Source of the DNA: Leuconostoc fallax KCTC 3537
Lineage (GTDB): Bacteria; Bacillota; Bacilli; Lactobacillales; Lactobacillaceae
Length of the DNA: 64,000 nt
NCBI RefSeq assembly: GCF_000165675.1
Contig: NZ_AEIZ01000023.1
Location: 1 to 64,000, forward strand
Direction: 5' to 3'
In this document: one piece after another, positions 38,830 through 48,260 of the stretch
How positions within the stretch are numbered: the first letter of the stretch is position 1
How the letters are laid out: every line of letters starts with the position of its first letter
Made by a program: the position numbers and the translations under genes
The notes under the pieces: model-generated
Database searches by the model: none
The model's input: the letters and a program-made list of their open reading frames with translations, nothing else
What the model was told of the DNA's origin: nothing

Positions 38830-38873
38830 AAATAAAAAACGTTTATCCAAAATAATTTATGATAAACGCTTAT
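38830..38873 (-). terminator. Minus-strand terminator
   Basis: GCGTTTATC pairs with GATAAACG across a ~17-base loop and runs into TTTTTTATTTT on the minus strand. It lies downstream of the 38-codon hydrophobic ORF at 38941-39057. Confidence 0.7.
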
Positions 38874-38940
38874 TCTCTCGTGATTTATACCAAATGAAAT
38901 ATTTTTCCAACCTCTTAATGGTATGCAAAATAAAACGTGT

Positions 38941-39057
38941 TCACGCTTTTATAGCAATGATGATACCTTTAACGACAAGCACACATAGCACAGCTAAAGC
39001 CAAAAACACAACTAATCCAGACATAAATATCACACCACTCCAAATTGCATTAATCAT
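38941..39057 (-). CDS. Putative 38-aa hydrophobic peptide
   Basis: An ATG at 39057 opens a 38-codon frame with one long membrane segment (MINAIWSGVIF, then LVVFLALAVLCVLVVKGIII). It is bracketed by two minus-strand terminators (39091-39113 and 38830-38873), as a small independent transcript would be. Phage small proteins and type I toxins have this size and character, but I match no family. AAGGAAG lies rather far upstream. Confidence 0.35.
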   Translation of the reverse strand: MINAIWSGVIFMSGLVVFLALAVLCVLVVKGIIIAIKA

Positions 39058-39090
39058 TTTACTTACTTCTCACTTCCTTATTTCTGTGCA

Positions 39091-39113
39091 AAATAAAAAG
39101 CGCTTATGCGCTA
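39091..39113 (-). terminator. Minus-strand terminator after the membrane coiled-coil gene
   Basis: AGCGC pairs with GCGCT around a 4-base loop and runs into TTTTTATTTT on the minus strand, about 90 bases past the stop of the gene at 39202-39935. Confidence 0.7.
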
Positions 39114-39201
39114 ATCTTTAAACACTTTATAATAAATTATTTATGAATATCACATCACTAAGTACAATCATTTAATTTAATATATTCGATTTACTACCTT
39201 C

Positions 39202-39935
39202 TTAAAGTTTATTCTTTATATTCATAACCAATTTGATAATATTTTCTGAAGTATTTTCAACTTCTTCATAAGCTTCATGATAGTTATCATAAAGCTTTTG
39301 TTCGGATGAAGATAAATATGCACGTTCGACATTCTTTTCATGACGCTCATAGTTAAGATCTTCCAATATTTTTTGATTTATAAATCTTTGTTGTTGGGAA
39401 TAATAATATACTAGATGATTTTTTAATTTCTCTGTTTCCTCTTTAAGATTATCAATGTATCTGTCTAAATTAGAATCTCTATTTTCCAATTCCATGTAAC
39501 GAATCTCTTTAAGCATTAAATCAGCATAAAACCAATTATTCATTTTAGCTATTTGTTGGTCGAACCCACTATAAATATCTGCATAATAATCATCTTGATC
39601 CAACTGATCAGGTAAATTTGTTTTAACAAATAATCCATTATCGTTGTTTATATTAAGCTCAATGTTATAAAGTGGTTCGATAAAATCTTTTAAATACTGA
39701 GACCAACTTTCCAAACGTTTTTCTTTCTTAAAACTACTGTCAGCTTGCCAAAGAGCTATCATAGTAGCACCTATCACACCAATAATACTACCACTTATAT
39801 TAGACCAAAATCCCAACCAGTCTCCACCATAATTTGATGTTGGAAACCAGTTATAATATTGCTCTGTAATCAATATAACCATCACAATAAGCACAACTAT
39901 AGTTACCAATAAATATTTTAAAAATTTCTCTGCAT
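39202..39935 (-). CDS. Membrane-anchored coiled-coil protein (one apparent frameshift)
   Basis: A 244-aa protein once one base is added in the A5 run at 39920-39924; this gives MQRNFLKYLLVTIVVLIVMV from ATG 39935 with GGAG upstream. It has two N-terminal membrane helices (residues ~5-27 and ~38-60, the second ISGSIIGVIGATMIALW). A long cytoplasmic domain follows, rich in D, N, E, Y and K with predicted coiled coils. Proteins of this plan are common as phage or plasmid accessory genes. I recognise no enzyme motif. Unlike its core neighbours it is asparagine- and tyrosine-rich, fitting a transferred gene. Confidence 0.6.
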
Positions 39936-40280
39936 TTTCTCATCTCCAATAGCATGAAGTCTACTACTGGGAAACGTTAAACAACAAAATTATTATGCCA
40001 AATTAAGAAACTAACCGTGCAAACAATCCAATAAAAACCACAATAATATAGGAGCCCTCTCATTTATTTAGTTATATAGTTTCCATATTCATCACTCATA
40101 ATCAGTTATCCTCTGAATAATGATACGCAAATAAAAAGAGCCACACATATTTTTGTATGACTCTTTTCGATATTACAATATTACCACCATTCTTTAGGTA
40201 AAAAGTACCAAAATAGTACCACCATATTGAGGGGTCGAGTTATCCACAAATAAGAAAAATATTCTACATTCTTAATTGCA
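39936..40280. other. Gene-free stretch upstream of the coiled-coil gene
   Basis: No gene is seen. A hairpin at about 40132-40168 (AAAAGAG/CTCTTTT with inner ACATA/TGTAT) may terminate transcripts from either side. Near 40195-40235 there are repeated GTACCA units (AGTACCAAAATAGTACCACC), of a kind often found near the ends of integrated elements. Confidence 0.45.
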
Positions 40281-40673
40281 TTAGCTTAATTGCAACTTGT
40301 GCTTGATGCTATCAGATAATACTTGTGAAAAATTCAAACCAGCCTCTCGACCAGCTCTATCAACATATGCCGGAACTGTTAGGGTCTTCTTGACTAATTT
40401 ATTATCTTCTTTTTCGCGCACAATAGACGTATTTACTTGGACGGCTAACAACGCTTCTCCTTTGTTAACTTGTATATCCAAGGCATCTGTTGCCTTTGGT
40501 AATTTTATATTTTCGTCTTCAGCAACCAACAAGTAACCTTCTAAAGCATCCTTCGCCATATCTGAAGCTTCAACAACATCCGCTCCAAATGTATTGACAC
40601 TTGGTAGATCATGAAATTTAACACCGATAGCATCGTCGTCGTGATACAAAGTAGCATAATAAACGTATTTCAT
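40281..40673 (-). CDS. hicB: HicB-type antitoxin
   Basis: A 130-aa antitoxin that binds HicA and represses their shared promoter. The N-terminal half has the degraded RNase H-like HicB fold (YYATLYHDDDAIGVKFHDLP and a region on to LLVAEDENIKLP). The C-terminal ~35 residues look like a ribbon-helix-helix DNA-binding domain (KTLTVPAYVDRAGREAGLNF). ATG 40673 has AAGGGTG upstream, while the GTG at 40682 overlaps it. It follows hicA by 38 bases. Confidence 0.88.
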   Translation of the reverse strand: MKYVYYATLYHDDDAIGVKFHDLPSVNTFGADVVEASDMAKDALEGYLLVAEDENIKLPKATDALDIQVNKGEALLAVQVNTSIVREKEDNKLVKKTLTVPAYVDRAGREAGLNFSQVLSDSIKHKLQLS

Positions 40674-40711
40674 ATTTATCACCCTTCAATCTTGAGTACA
40701 ACAAAACCAGG

Positions 40712-40906
40712 CTATTTATAGCCTAAAGCTTTGATTATTTTCTGTGCCGTCCCTTTGGCTATAGGATTGTTACCATGATTTGGAATAGTTACCAACTCAC
40801 GCGTTGTCTTATTAAGAAACTGATGATGACTGCCCTTAATTCGAACAACTTCAAATCCTTTAGTTTTAGCCATTTTGGATAGCTTTTTGAAATTGTACTC
40901 AACCAT
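40712..40906 (-). CDS. hicA: HicA-type mRNA interferase toxin
   Basis: A 64-aa dsRBD-like toxin that cuts mRNA. The catalytic histidine is in RIKGSHHQFLN, followed by VTIPNHGNNPIAKGT and the C-terminal IIKALGYK. ATG 40906 has GAAAGGAG upstream, so the longer open frame is not the protein. It is cotranscribed with hicB from the promoter at 40929-40957, in the usual toxin-first order. Confidence 0.92.
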   Translation of the reverse strand: MVEYNFKKLSKMAKTKGFEVVRIKGSHHQFLNKTTRELVTIPNHGNNPIAKGTAQKIIKALGYK

Positions 40907-40928
40907 GATTGCTCCTTTCAATACAATA

Positions 40929-40957
40929 ATTATAACACGTGTATTTATACGTGTCAA
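40929..40957 (-). promoter_or_regulatory. hicAB promoter with palindromic operator
   Basis: On the minus strand TTGACA (40957-40952) and TATAAT (40934-40929) are both consensus and 17 bases apart. The spacer is filled by the palindrome ACACGT-N8-ACGTGT (40935-40954), which overlaps the -35 and is the likely HicB-binding site. Confidence 0.8.
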
Positions 40958-41077
40958 AGAAGCAATAGGATCCTTTTGCAAAAACATTCGTTAGGTTGCA
41001 ACTATCAGTTAACTGTTCAATGTCTAGGAATTTCCAGAACATGTTTGAGTAATTAACCCCAGTAATCGTCCAAGAAC

Positions 41078-41522
41078 GTGTTTCTTTGTTTAGGAACACA
41101 CTCATCCCTAGATACTACTAAAAACATCACTATGACGATTAAAAGCGCTTTAAAAGACGCATACATTGATGGATACATTGATCGTGATATATTTGGTAGA
41201 GTTAAAGCTGTTAGTGCTAAACGAGAAATACATATTCAAAACTATTTGAATGCGACTGATTTCGAGAAGTTACAAAATTATCTTTACTCCGAAATAAATA
41301 AATTTGATAAATTTCATCTATTAATTTTATTAGCAATTGAAACTGGAGCACGATTAGGAGAATTACTAGCATTAAATCCGTCTGATTTTGACTTAAGAGC
41401 TGGTGGATGAGTATATTAAAATCATAACTAAAGTACATAGCATTTACAGTCATATGCTCAAAGAAAAAGAGCAAACTCAACGTGAGCTTGCTCTTAGTGT
41501 ATTGGACAATATCAAGGAATAG
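41078..41522 (+). pseudogene. Gutted phage-type tyrosine integrase
   Basis: The first part encodes the end of the core-binding domain and the start of the catalytic domain (LILLAIETGARLGELLALN holds catalytic Arg I). It stops at 41408. A second frame from 41397 to 41522 encodes the extreme C-terminus (VHSIYSHMLKEKEQTQREL) with a candidate catalytic tyrosine. The Lys, His-x-x-Arg and His motifs between are deleted, and the N-terminal arm-binding domain is missing. It cannot recombine DNA. It lies next to the 3' end of hup, marking the right end of a decayed integrated element. Confidence 0.78.
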
Positions 41523-41551
41523 ATTACTCATTTCCCCAAAGTTCCCCAAAA

Positions 41552-41578
41552 ACCTTATGAAACCTTGTTGTATAAGGC
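41552..41578 (-). terminator. Likely terminator after hup
   Basis: On the minus strand CCTTAT pairs with ATAAGG over a 15-base loop and is followed by TTTTTGG, 7 bases past the hup stop. Repeated TTCCCCAAA units lie just beyond it (41530-41550). Confidence 0.5.
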
Positions 41579-41584
41579 TATTGA

Positions 41585-41859
41585 TTATTTAACAGCATCT
41601 TTCAATGCTTTACCTGGCTTAAATGCAGGAATCTTTGATGCAGGAATATCAATTTCTTCACCAGTTTGAGGGTTACGGCCCTTACGAGCAGCACGTGAAC
41701 GAACTTCAAAGTTACCAAATCCAATTAATTGAACTTTGTCACCCTTCTTTAATGAAGCTTCGATTGATGAAAATACTGCGTCAACTGCTGCAGTAGCATC
41801 CTTTTTGTTAAACCAGTTGCTTGCGCTACTGAATCTACTAATTCTTGTTTATTAGCCAT
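41585..41859 (-). CDS. hup: DNA-binding protein HU (one apparent frameshift)
   Basis: A 91-aa HU protein once one base is added in the T5 run at 41812-41816 (restoring [16 protein letters not shown]). It starts [16 protein letters not shown] and has the DNA-binding arm segment [25 protein letters not shown] and the tail [13 protein letters not shown] wraps and bends DNA and is essential or nearly so in lactic acid bacteria, so the break is surely a sequence error. AAGGAG lies upstream of ATG 41859. It follows der on the same strand, the usual order. Confidence 0.93.
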
Positions 41860-42025
41860 GTCTTTCTCCTTAGGAGTTTATTTATCGCCACGCGATGATG
41901 AAATGCGTCGAAACGTTATTTCATGTAATTAGATTATCACAAGAACAGCCAAATGTGTAGTAATTACAAGGGTTTTAGCGTTTTCGTAATATTTGTGTCA
42001 TCTTAAAGTTAACTATTTGTAAAGT

Positions 42026-43336
42026 TTATGTTCGCGCTCTGATAATTAATTTAATAGGTGTTCCACTGAAATCGAAACTATCACGAATTTGATTTTCTAA
42101 GAAACGTTCATATGAAAAATGCATTAATTCAACATCATTGACAAAAATAACAAATGTTGGTGGCTGAATCGCAACTTGCGTTGCATAATATACCCTTAAT
42201 CGGCGACCATTATCACTAGGCGTTGGGTTAACGGCAATTGCATCCATAATCACATCATTCAGTGTAGATGACGAGATACGCTTACGGTGGTTAGCATCAA
42301 CGTCTTTAATCAGTTGTGGTAAACGGTCTAACCGTTGTCCTGTTTTGGCTGAAACAAACACAATTGGTGCATAATCCAAAAACTTAAATTCAGTACGAAT
42401 GGTCTCTTCGAATTCTTGCATAGTTTTTGTATTTTTATCAATGGCATCCCACTTATTAACAACAATAATCATACTACGACCCGCTTCATGAGCGAAACCA
42501 GCCACGTGCTTATCTTGTTCTCTAATGCCAGCTTCGGCATCGATTACCATCAAAATAACATTACTTTCGTCTACTGCTTTCAAAGCACGTAATACTGAAT
42601 ATTTTTCAGTGTTTTCATAGACTTTACCACGCTTACGCATACCAGCCGTATCAACCATGACGAATTCATCACCATCAGCTGTCATAAATCGTGAATCAAT
42701 GGCATCACGTGTTGTACCTTCAATGTCAGAAACAATAACACGTTCTTCACCTAAAATCGCATTAACGATAGAAGATTTACCAACATTTGGACGCCCGATA
42801 ATGCTAAAACGAATCGCATCATCTTCTTGTTCGGCAGCTTCGTCGGGGAAATGCTTAACAATTTCATCTAGTAAATCACCCAATCCTAGACCGTGCGAAC
42901 CTGAAATAGGGAAAGGATCACCCAGACCTAACGCGTAGAATTCATAAATATCAGCGCGCATTTCTGGATTATCAACTTTATTGATTGCCAAAACAACAGG
43001 TTTGTCTGTTTTATAAAGCAACTTAGCGACAACTTCATCGGCTTCTGTTAATCCTTCACGACCAGATGCTACCATTACGATGACATCAGCTTCTTCTAAG
43101 GCAATTTCAACTTGTCCACGAATTTCTGACAAAAATGGTTCATTACCAATTTCTATACCACCGGTATCAATAATTTTAAAATCATAGTTTAACCAGTCCG
43201 CGCTTGCATACAAGCGATCACGCGTTACACCAGGTAAATCTTCCACAATGGCGATACGTTCACCGGCCATACGATTAAAAATAGTTGATTTACCAACATT
43301 CGGGCGACCTACAATTGCAACAATGGGTGCTGCCAT
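42026..43336 (-). CDS. der: Ribosome-associated GTPase Der (EngA)
   Basis: A 436-aa protein with two tandem GTPase domains: [12 protein letters not shown] (residues ~10-21) and [12 protein letters not shown] (~185), each with DTGGI/DTAGM and NKVD/NKWD. A C-terminal KH-like domain ends in [16 protein letters not shown]. Der is required for 50S ribosome assembly. The start has AGGAGG upstream. It is in the conserved cmk-rpsA-der-hup order. Confidence 0.95.
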   Translation of the reverse strand: MAAPIVAIVGRPNVGKSTIFNRMAGERIAIVEDLPGVTRDRLYASADWLNYDFKIIDTGGIEIGNEPFLSEIRGQVEIALEEADVIVMVASGREGLTEADEVVAKLLYKTDKPVVLAINKVDNPEMRADIYEFYALGLGDPFPISGSHGLGLGDLLDEIVKHFPDEAAEQEDDAIRFSIIGRPNVGKSSIVNAILGEERVIVSDIEGTTRDAIDSRFMTADGDEFVMVDTAGMRKRGKVYENTEKYSVLRALKAVDESNVILMVIDAEAGIREQDKHVAGFAHEAGRSMIIVVNKWDAIDKNTKTMQEFEETIRTEFKFLDYAPIVFVSAKTGQRLDRLPQLIKDVDANHRKRISSSTLNDVIMDAIAVNPTPSDNGRRLRVYYATQVAIQPPTFVIFVNDVELMHFSYERFLENQIRDSFDFSGTPIKLIIRART

Positions 43337-43375
43337 AGAGACACCTCCTTATATATTTAACTTAGTATTTACAAT

Positions 43376-43402
43376 AAAAAAAGCTGGCAAGCCAGCTTTT
43401 TA
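43376..43402 (-). terminator. Terminator after rpsA
   Basis: AAAAAGCTGGC pairs with GCCAGCTTTTT with almost no loop. On the minus strand it lies just after the rpsA stop at 43406. Confidence 0.85.
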
Positions 43403-43405
43403 ATT

Positions 43406-44593
43406 TTACAATTTATCACCAAAGATGTCACCAAGTGTTGCACCTGATTCATCATCTTGTTGATTATATGCTGCGATATCCGCACGTGATGCACGTCCAT
43501 CGTTGTCTTCTTCTTCGTGAGCTGGCTTCTCTTCCAATGCCTTCATTGAAAGTGAGATACGTTCTTCGGCTGGCTTAACATCCAAAACTTGTACCTTAAC
43601 CTTATCACCTGACTTCAAAACATCAGCTGGATTTTCAACACGCTTGTGTGAGATTTGTGATACGTGGATAAGACCTTCAATACCTGGGAAAATTTCAACG
43701 AATGCGCCGAAATCCTTAACACGCTTTACAGTACCTTCAAGTACAGTACCAGCAGGTGCTTCTTCAGCAACTTTATCCCAAGGTCCAGGTTGAGTAGCCT
43801 TGATTGATAGAGAAATACGACCCTTCTCTTCATCCAATGCCAAAATCTTAACATTGACCTTTTCACCACGTGATAATACATCAGCTGGGTTCTTGACACG
43901 ATCATATGAAATTTCAGAAACGTGAACCAAACCGTCTACACCACCAAGGTCAATAAATGCACCGAAGTCAGCCAAACGTGCTACTGTTCCTTCAACAACT
44001 TCACCTACTGAAAGCTTACCAAATACTTCAGCAATCTTTTCAGCATGTTCTTGTGCAATAACGGCCTTACGTGAAAGAATCAAACGACTCTTGGCTGGAT
44101 CAATTTCAATAACCTGTGCCTTGATGTCTTTATTCTTGAATTGGTTCAAATCTGAAACAAAACGTTCTGCAACCATTGATGCTGGTACGAATCCACGCAC
44201 ACCTTCAACCGTGACAACTAAACCACCACGAACAGCATTAACAACCTTTGCATCCACTGTATCACCTTCGGCAAAGTTTAAGTTCTCCCATGCCTTACGT
44301 GCATCCAAGCGCTTCTTTGAAAGAAGGTATGCAACGCCTTCTTTATCGCTTGTTACGTTGTTAATAACAACAGCTTCAACTGTGTCACCAACTTTTAATT
44401 CGTCGGCCAGATTGATGTTACGATCGTCAGAGTACTCACGTGCTGGCACAACTCCTTCTTCACCGGTATGCAAACCAATAACAGCTTGGTTGTCATTATC
44501 AATGGCAACAACTTCGCCTGTAACAACATCTCCTACCTTTATTTGATCTGCACTTTCAAGAGCTGCTAATAGCTCGTTGTTTGTTTCACTCAT
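43406..44593 (-). CDS. rpsA: 30S ribosomal protein S1 homologue
   Basis: A 395-aa protein with four S1 RNA-binding domains (starting near residues 17, 105, 190 and 275; domains three and four share the GLVHVSEIS / GLIHVSQIS pattern). It is the shorter Firmicute form of S1, which lacks the two N-terminal ribosome-binding domains of the E. coli protein and may act in translation of some mRNAs. The tail is acidic. GGAGG lies upstream. Confidence 0.92.
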   Translation of the reverse strand: MSETNNELLAALESADQIKVGDVVTGEVVAIDNDNQAVIGLHTGEEGVVPAREYSDDRNINLADELKVGDTVEAVVINNVTSDKEGVAYLLSKKRLDARKAWENLNFAEGDTVDAKVVNAVRGGLVVTVEGVRGFVPASMVAERFVSDLNQFKNKDIKAQVIEIDPAKSRLILSRKAVIAQEHAEKIAEVFGKLSVGEVVEGTVARLADFGAFIDLGGVDGLVHVSEISYDRVKNPADVLSRGEKVNVKILALDEEKGRISLSIKATQPGPWDKVAEEAPAGTVLEGTVKRVKDFGAFVEIFPGIEGLIHVSQISHKRVENPADVLKSGDKVKVQVLDVKPAEERISLSMKALEEKPAHEEEDNDGRASRADIAAYNQQDDESGATLGDIFGDKL

Positions 44594-44663
44594 GACGTCA
44601 ATCGTCCTCCTGCAATTTACACTTATAGGTATACTATAACAAATTAAACTCTATTTGCATAGT

Positions 44664-44683
44664 AAAAAAGCCGCTTGCGCGAC
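44664..44683 (-). terminator. Terminator after cmk
   Basis: GTCGC pairs with GCGGC (one G-U) around a GCAA tetraloop and runs into T6 on the minus strand, ten bases past the cmk stop. Confidence 0.75.
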
Positions 44684-44692
44684 GATAATACT

Positions 44693-45364
44693 TTATTTCT
44701 TTTGTCTATCGTTAATTATAGCCGTAATCTCTGTCACGACTTCTTCAATGCTGTGTCCTGTTGTGTCTACTAATATTGCATCATCAGCTTGAATTAGAGG
44801 ACTGATTGCACGGTGCGAGTCTTTATAGTCACGTAATGCAATGTCTGCTTTTAACGTTTCCAAATTGGCTGTCATTCCTTTAGCCATATTTTCTTTATAG
44901 CGGCGCTGCGCCCGTTCATCGACACTAGCAACTAAAAATATCTTGACTTGAGCAAGTGGTAAAACCGTCGTCCCAATATCACGGCCGTCCATAATAATAT
45001 TAGCTTCCTGCGCTAATTGGCGTTGCCTTTCCACCAAATCAGTACGAACATCAGCATAAGCTGCAACCTGTGACACGTTGTTCGTAATTTCATTGGAGCG
45101 AATCTCTTCTGTCACATCATCATGATTTAAGAAAACGCGCTGTCCAGATACATCAGGTTCAAAATCAATATTAATTTTATCAAGTAATTCAATAACTTTT
45201 GATTCATCATTATAATCAATATGTGCACGTTTAACAGCCAATGTTACCGTCCGATACATAGCACCAGTATCTACATAGATATAACCTAAATTAGATGCCA
45301 AAATTTTTGCAATCGTTGATTTTCCAGCTGAAGCTGGCCCATCAATAGCAATTTGCCAATTCAT
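44693..45364 (-). CDS. cmk: Cytidylate kinase
   Basis: A 223-aa kinase that phosphorylates CMP and dCMP with ATP. Walker A is [14 protein letters not shown] at the N-terminus, then [23 protein letters not shown] and the LID region [13 protein letters not shown]. Its place upstream of rpsA and der is conserved. It has a weak AGAGGAG upstream of ATG 45364. Confidence 0.95.
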   Translation of the reverse strand: MNWQIAIDGPASAGKSTIAKILASNLGYIYVDTGAMYRTVTLAVKRAHIDYNDESKVIELLDKINIDFEPDVSGQRVFLNHDDVTEEIRSNEITNNVSQVAAYADVRTDLVERQRQLAQEANIIMDGRDIGTTVLPLAQVKIFLVASVDERAQRRYKENMAKGMTANLETLKADIALRDYKDSHRAISPLIQADDAILVDTTGHSIEEVVTEITAIINDRQKK

Positions 45365-45382
45365 AATAATATGGGTCTCCTC

Positions 45383-45986
45383 TTATTTAACGCGTAATGA
45401 TTGCCCTGGAGCTAAATTAGTCACATCAACTCCGGGATTAAGACGTTGTAATTCAGAAACCGAAATACCTGCATTTGTGGCAACACGATATGCGCCCTGC
45501 CCCGATCCTACCGTTGCTGTTGATTGACTTGCTTCGCTACTAGTTGCTGAACTACTTGTCTGAGCCGTTGTGTCGCTTTGCGCACTAGATTCTGACTCTA
45601 CAGTGGATGACGAAGTAGTGGTATCAGTGCTTTCTGACACGGTTGAAGATGAAGCCATAGTATCATCGCTTTGCGCACTTGATGTACTCGTCTCTTCACT
45701 AGTACTCTTTGATATGTCTGCTTTGCTACTGGTTGAAGATGAAGCCTTACTTGATGAGCTTGACGACTTAACACTGGCTGGCGTTGCATCTGATCTATGA
45801 TTGTTCTTTATCATACCGTAAACGGGCACAAACGAAATTACCACTAAAAATAGTGCAACCAATAGGACATATATTTTTTATTATTCTGATCTGACCCTTG
45901 ATCTTTTTTCTTGAAAAATGAGGTTCAACTTTTTGATGTTGACGCCGAGATGTTCGACTCAAGTCGTTAGGGTTATAATCGTTCAT
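45383..45986 (-). CDS. LysM-domain membrane protein (two apparent frameshifts)
   Basis: About 201 aa once one base is added in each of the T6 runs at 45874-45879 and 45904-45909. It has a basic cytoplasmic N-terminus (MNDYNPNDLSRTSRRQHQK), one membrane helix (YVLLVALFLVVISFVPVYG), a ~90-residue linker of Ser, Thr, Ala and Asp, and a C-terminal LysM repeat (YRVATNAGISVSELQRLNP, ending in GQSLRVK) that binds peptidoglycan. GGAGG lies upstream of ATG 45986. The layout resembles YpbE, found beside cmk in Firmicutes. Confidence 0.85.
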
Positions 45987-46063
45987 TTGAAACGACCTCC
46001 ACATAAAATTACTTCACATAAAAGTTTACCATAAGGCGAACGATTAGTGTGTTAAAGTCTTGG

Positions 46064-46651
46064 TCATCTATTAATTATATGCTTAACTTTCATAGTACTC
46101 GATAAAATCGTCATCGAAACAATACCCCATATAATACCTTGTATCAGATTAAATGGCATAACAATGGCAATCAAATAGTGTCCCACACCAAATATCTGTT
46201 GAATATCAAAATGAGCAAACTGTGCATATAGCGGAATGACCACAAACCAATTAACAATAATCATACTTATCGCCAAACCACCTGTTGCAACCAAGACGCC
46301 AAGTATAGCACGAATATAATTTAACTTGACTGTTACCCGTGGCAAAATAAGATATAAAAGTGTGATAAATGTCAAAACACCTAACACATTAACAGGCAGT
46401 CCCAAATATGTATTGACGCCTTCGTTATTTAATAATAATTTTAAAATTGTTCGTAATAAAATAACCAATAATCCTGCTGAAAAATCAAACCAATATACAG
46501 CTAACAGAACAGGTATAATTGAAAAATCTAACTTCAAAAAATCTGCGCCTGGAATTAATGGAATTTGCGGAAATATCATAAGCAAAAAAGATATGGTACT
46601 CATGATGGCGATAAACGTAATCCGCTGTGTCCGTGTGCGTGAAATTGACAT
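46064..46651 (-). CDS. ribU: Riboflavin ECF transporter S component
   Basis: A 195-aa integral membrane protein with six helices that binds riboflavin and works with a shared ECF energising module encoded elsewhere. The segment LIPGADFLKLDFSIIPVLLA is highly typical of RibU, as is VNVLGVLTFI. GAGGAT lies upstream of ATG 46651. An FMN riboswitch with a downstream terminator (46663-46852) precedes it, so uptake is shut off when FMN is abundant. The riboswitch makes the substrate assignment firm. Confidence 0.95.
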   Translation of the reverse strand: MSISRTRTQRITFIAIMSTISFLLMIFPQIPLIPGADFLKLDFSIIPVLLAVYWFDFSAGLLVILLRTILKLLLNNEGVNTYLGLPVNVLGVLTFITLLYLILPRVTVKLNYIRAILGVLVATGGLAISMIIVNWFVVIPLYAQFAHFDIQQIFGVGHYLIAIVMPFNLIQGIIWGIVSMTILSSTMKVKHIINR

Positions 46652-46662
46652 ATTTTTATCCT

Positions 46663-46704
46663 CAAAAAACTGCCTATTTATCAGGGCACAACAAATAAGC
46701 AGTT
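46663..46704 (-). terminator. Riboswitch-controlled terminator before ribU
   Basis: On the minus strand AACTGC...GCAGTT pairs, with additional TTATTT/AAATA pairing, and runs into T6 just before the ribU ribosome-binding site. It is the natural expression platform of the FMN riboswitch upstream. Confidence 0.8.
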
Positions 46705-46723
46705 ACTTTCATTTTTAACTTCT

Positions 46724-46852
46724 TTATACCAGACTTTAACTGTCGGCCTTGGAATCTCACCAAATCGGTCACATCACTGTGAGTCGCGGAGCTTGTCATA
46801 TTGGAAAACATGCATTACCGCCGGTTGGGAATCACACCCGACCCTGAAGTAA
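46724..46852 (-). ncRNA. FMN riboswitch (RFN element)
   Basis: Read on the minus strand, the RFN consensus blocks appear in order: CTTCAGGGTCGGGTGTGATT, CCCAACCGGCGGTAATGC, a variable stem, then GTGATGTGACCGATTTGGTG, AGATTCCAAGGCCGACAGTT and AAAGTCTGG. It lies 73 bases upstream of ribU. It would bind FMN and favour the downstream terminator. Confidence 0.96.
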
Positions 46853-46901
46853 ATATTCAATTTAATATGATACTACCACATGAACAGAACAAAAACAACG
46901 G

Positions 46902-47660
46902 TTAGTGCTTACGACGATAGTTTTTATAATCCTTTGCCTTTAGACGACTCACCTCAGCATTTGTTAACTTACGATATTCTCCCGGCTGTAATCCAACCAA
47001 ATCTAAAAAGGCATATTGTTCTCTTTTCAGTTTTTCAACTGGGAAGCCGACCTTAGCTAACATATTCTTAACTTGATGATTTTTACCTTCGTGGATAATG
47101 AGCTTCACCATGCTAGTTTTCTTAGTTTTATCAACACTTTCGACACTAACACGTGCTGGTTGCGTCTTATGCCCCTCAATCATCACACCTTTTTTCAAAG
47201 GTAATAAATCATTCTCAGTCGCCATCCCCTTAACTTTAGCAATATAAACCTTGTCAACCTTTGATTTTGGGTGCATCAGTTCATTAGCTATCGTGCCGTC
47301 ATTGGTCAATAGCAAAGCACCCGTTGTGTCATAGTCTAGACGCCCTACTGGATAAACACGTTGGCTAACATCATCTAAAATATCTAAAACAGTGGCTCTA
47401 CCTTTTTCATCTTGCGTCGTCGTCACAACACCACGTGGCTTATTTAATAAATAATAAACGAGTCGTTCACGCCCCTCGATGGGCACACCGTCAACGGCAA
47501 CCGTATCACTACGACGTACTTTTGTTCCTAGTTCTTTAACCTGTTGGCCATTAACACTCACACGGCCCTCAACGATTAAAGCTTCCGCCCCGCGTCGTGA
47601 AGCAAGACCTGCTTGCGCAATAACCTTTTGCAAGCGTTCTTCATTTTGTATTTCAGACAT
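46902..47660 (-). CDS. rluB: 23S rRNA pseudouridine synthase RluB family
   Basis: A 252-aa RsuA-type pseudouridine synthase. An N-terminal S4 domain ([20 protein letters not shown]) is followed by the catalytic domain with the aspartate in [17 protein letters not shown] and the C-terminal [21 protein letters not shown] 47660 has GAGGAAC upstream and gives the normal N-terminus; the longer frame is spurious. It overlaps the scpB stop by 8 bases, and scpA-scpB-rluB is a conserved Firmicute order. Confidence 0.93.
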   Translation of the reverse strand: MSEIQNEERLQKVIAQAGLASRRGAEALIVEGRVSVNGQQVKELGTKVRRSDTVAVDGVPIEGRERLVYYLLNKPRGVVTTTQDEKGRATVLDILDDVSQRVYPVGRLDYDTTGALLLTNDGTIANELMHPKSKVDKVYIAKVKGMATENDLLPLKKGVMIEGHKTQPARVSVESVDKTKKTSMVKLIIHEGKNHQVKNMLAKVGFPVEKLKREQYAFLDLVGLQPGEYRKLTNAEVSRLKAKDYKNYRRKH

Positions 47661-48260
47661 GATTAAGTTCCTCATTTTTTGGTTTGGTAAATGTACTTTC
47701 TTGATCAAAAAGCATTTGTTGTGGGGCATCCCCTGATTCCACCTCAATCGCATCAAAATCTACTAAAGGTGGTAATTCATCCAAAGATTTCAAGCCAAAA
47801 TAATCAAGAAATCCAGATGTTGTCCCATACATAATCGGTCGACCAATTTCATCCTTGCGGCCAACCACCTGAATCATTTCTTTAGTCAAAAGCTTTTGTA
47901 AAATATTTGTCGATTTAACACCGCGTATATTTTCAATTTCAATTCGAGTGATTGGCTGTTTATAGGCAATAATAACTAAAACCTCTAAAGAAGATTTGGA
48001 TAATTTATTATTAGCGGGTAATTCGAAATATTTTTTAAAATCCCCCCTAATTCGGGCTTCGTTACCAGATAAAGCCTATCCTCATCTTGATGTAATTCAA
48101 GTGCACAATTATTATCTTGACTATACTTGGCATTTAAATGATCAATAATGCCTTGAATCGCTGGATGTGTAAAGCCTGTAATATTACTAATTGCACTAAA
48201 ACTGATGCCCTCATCTCCTGCAACAAATAGCAAGGCTTCGATTTGGCTTTGGTTACTCAT
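47653..48260 (-). CDS. scpB: Condensin subunit ScpB (one apparent frameshift)
   Basis: A 202-aa winged-helix protein that binds ScpA in the SMC condensin complex and helps segregate chromosomes. The frame breaks in the C6 run at 48042-48047; one more base gives [14 protein letters not shown] and joins the halves. The N-terminus is [15 protein letters not shown] and the second winged helix has [19 protein letters not shown] and [10 protein letters not shown]. It overlaps scpA by 8 bases. Confidence 0.9.

Noticed and set aside
38771-39121. A 116-codon plus-strand ORF in the island
   Set aside because: It lies antisense to two terminators and the small hydrophobic ORF, has no ribosome site and an unlikely composition.
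41217-41549. A 110-codon minus-strand ORF over the integrase remnant
   Set aside because: It is antisense to a sequence with clear integrase motifs and has no ribosome-binding site.
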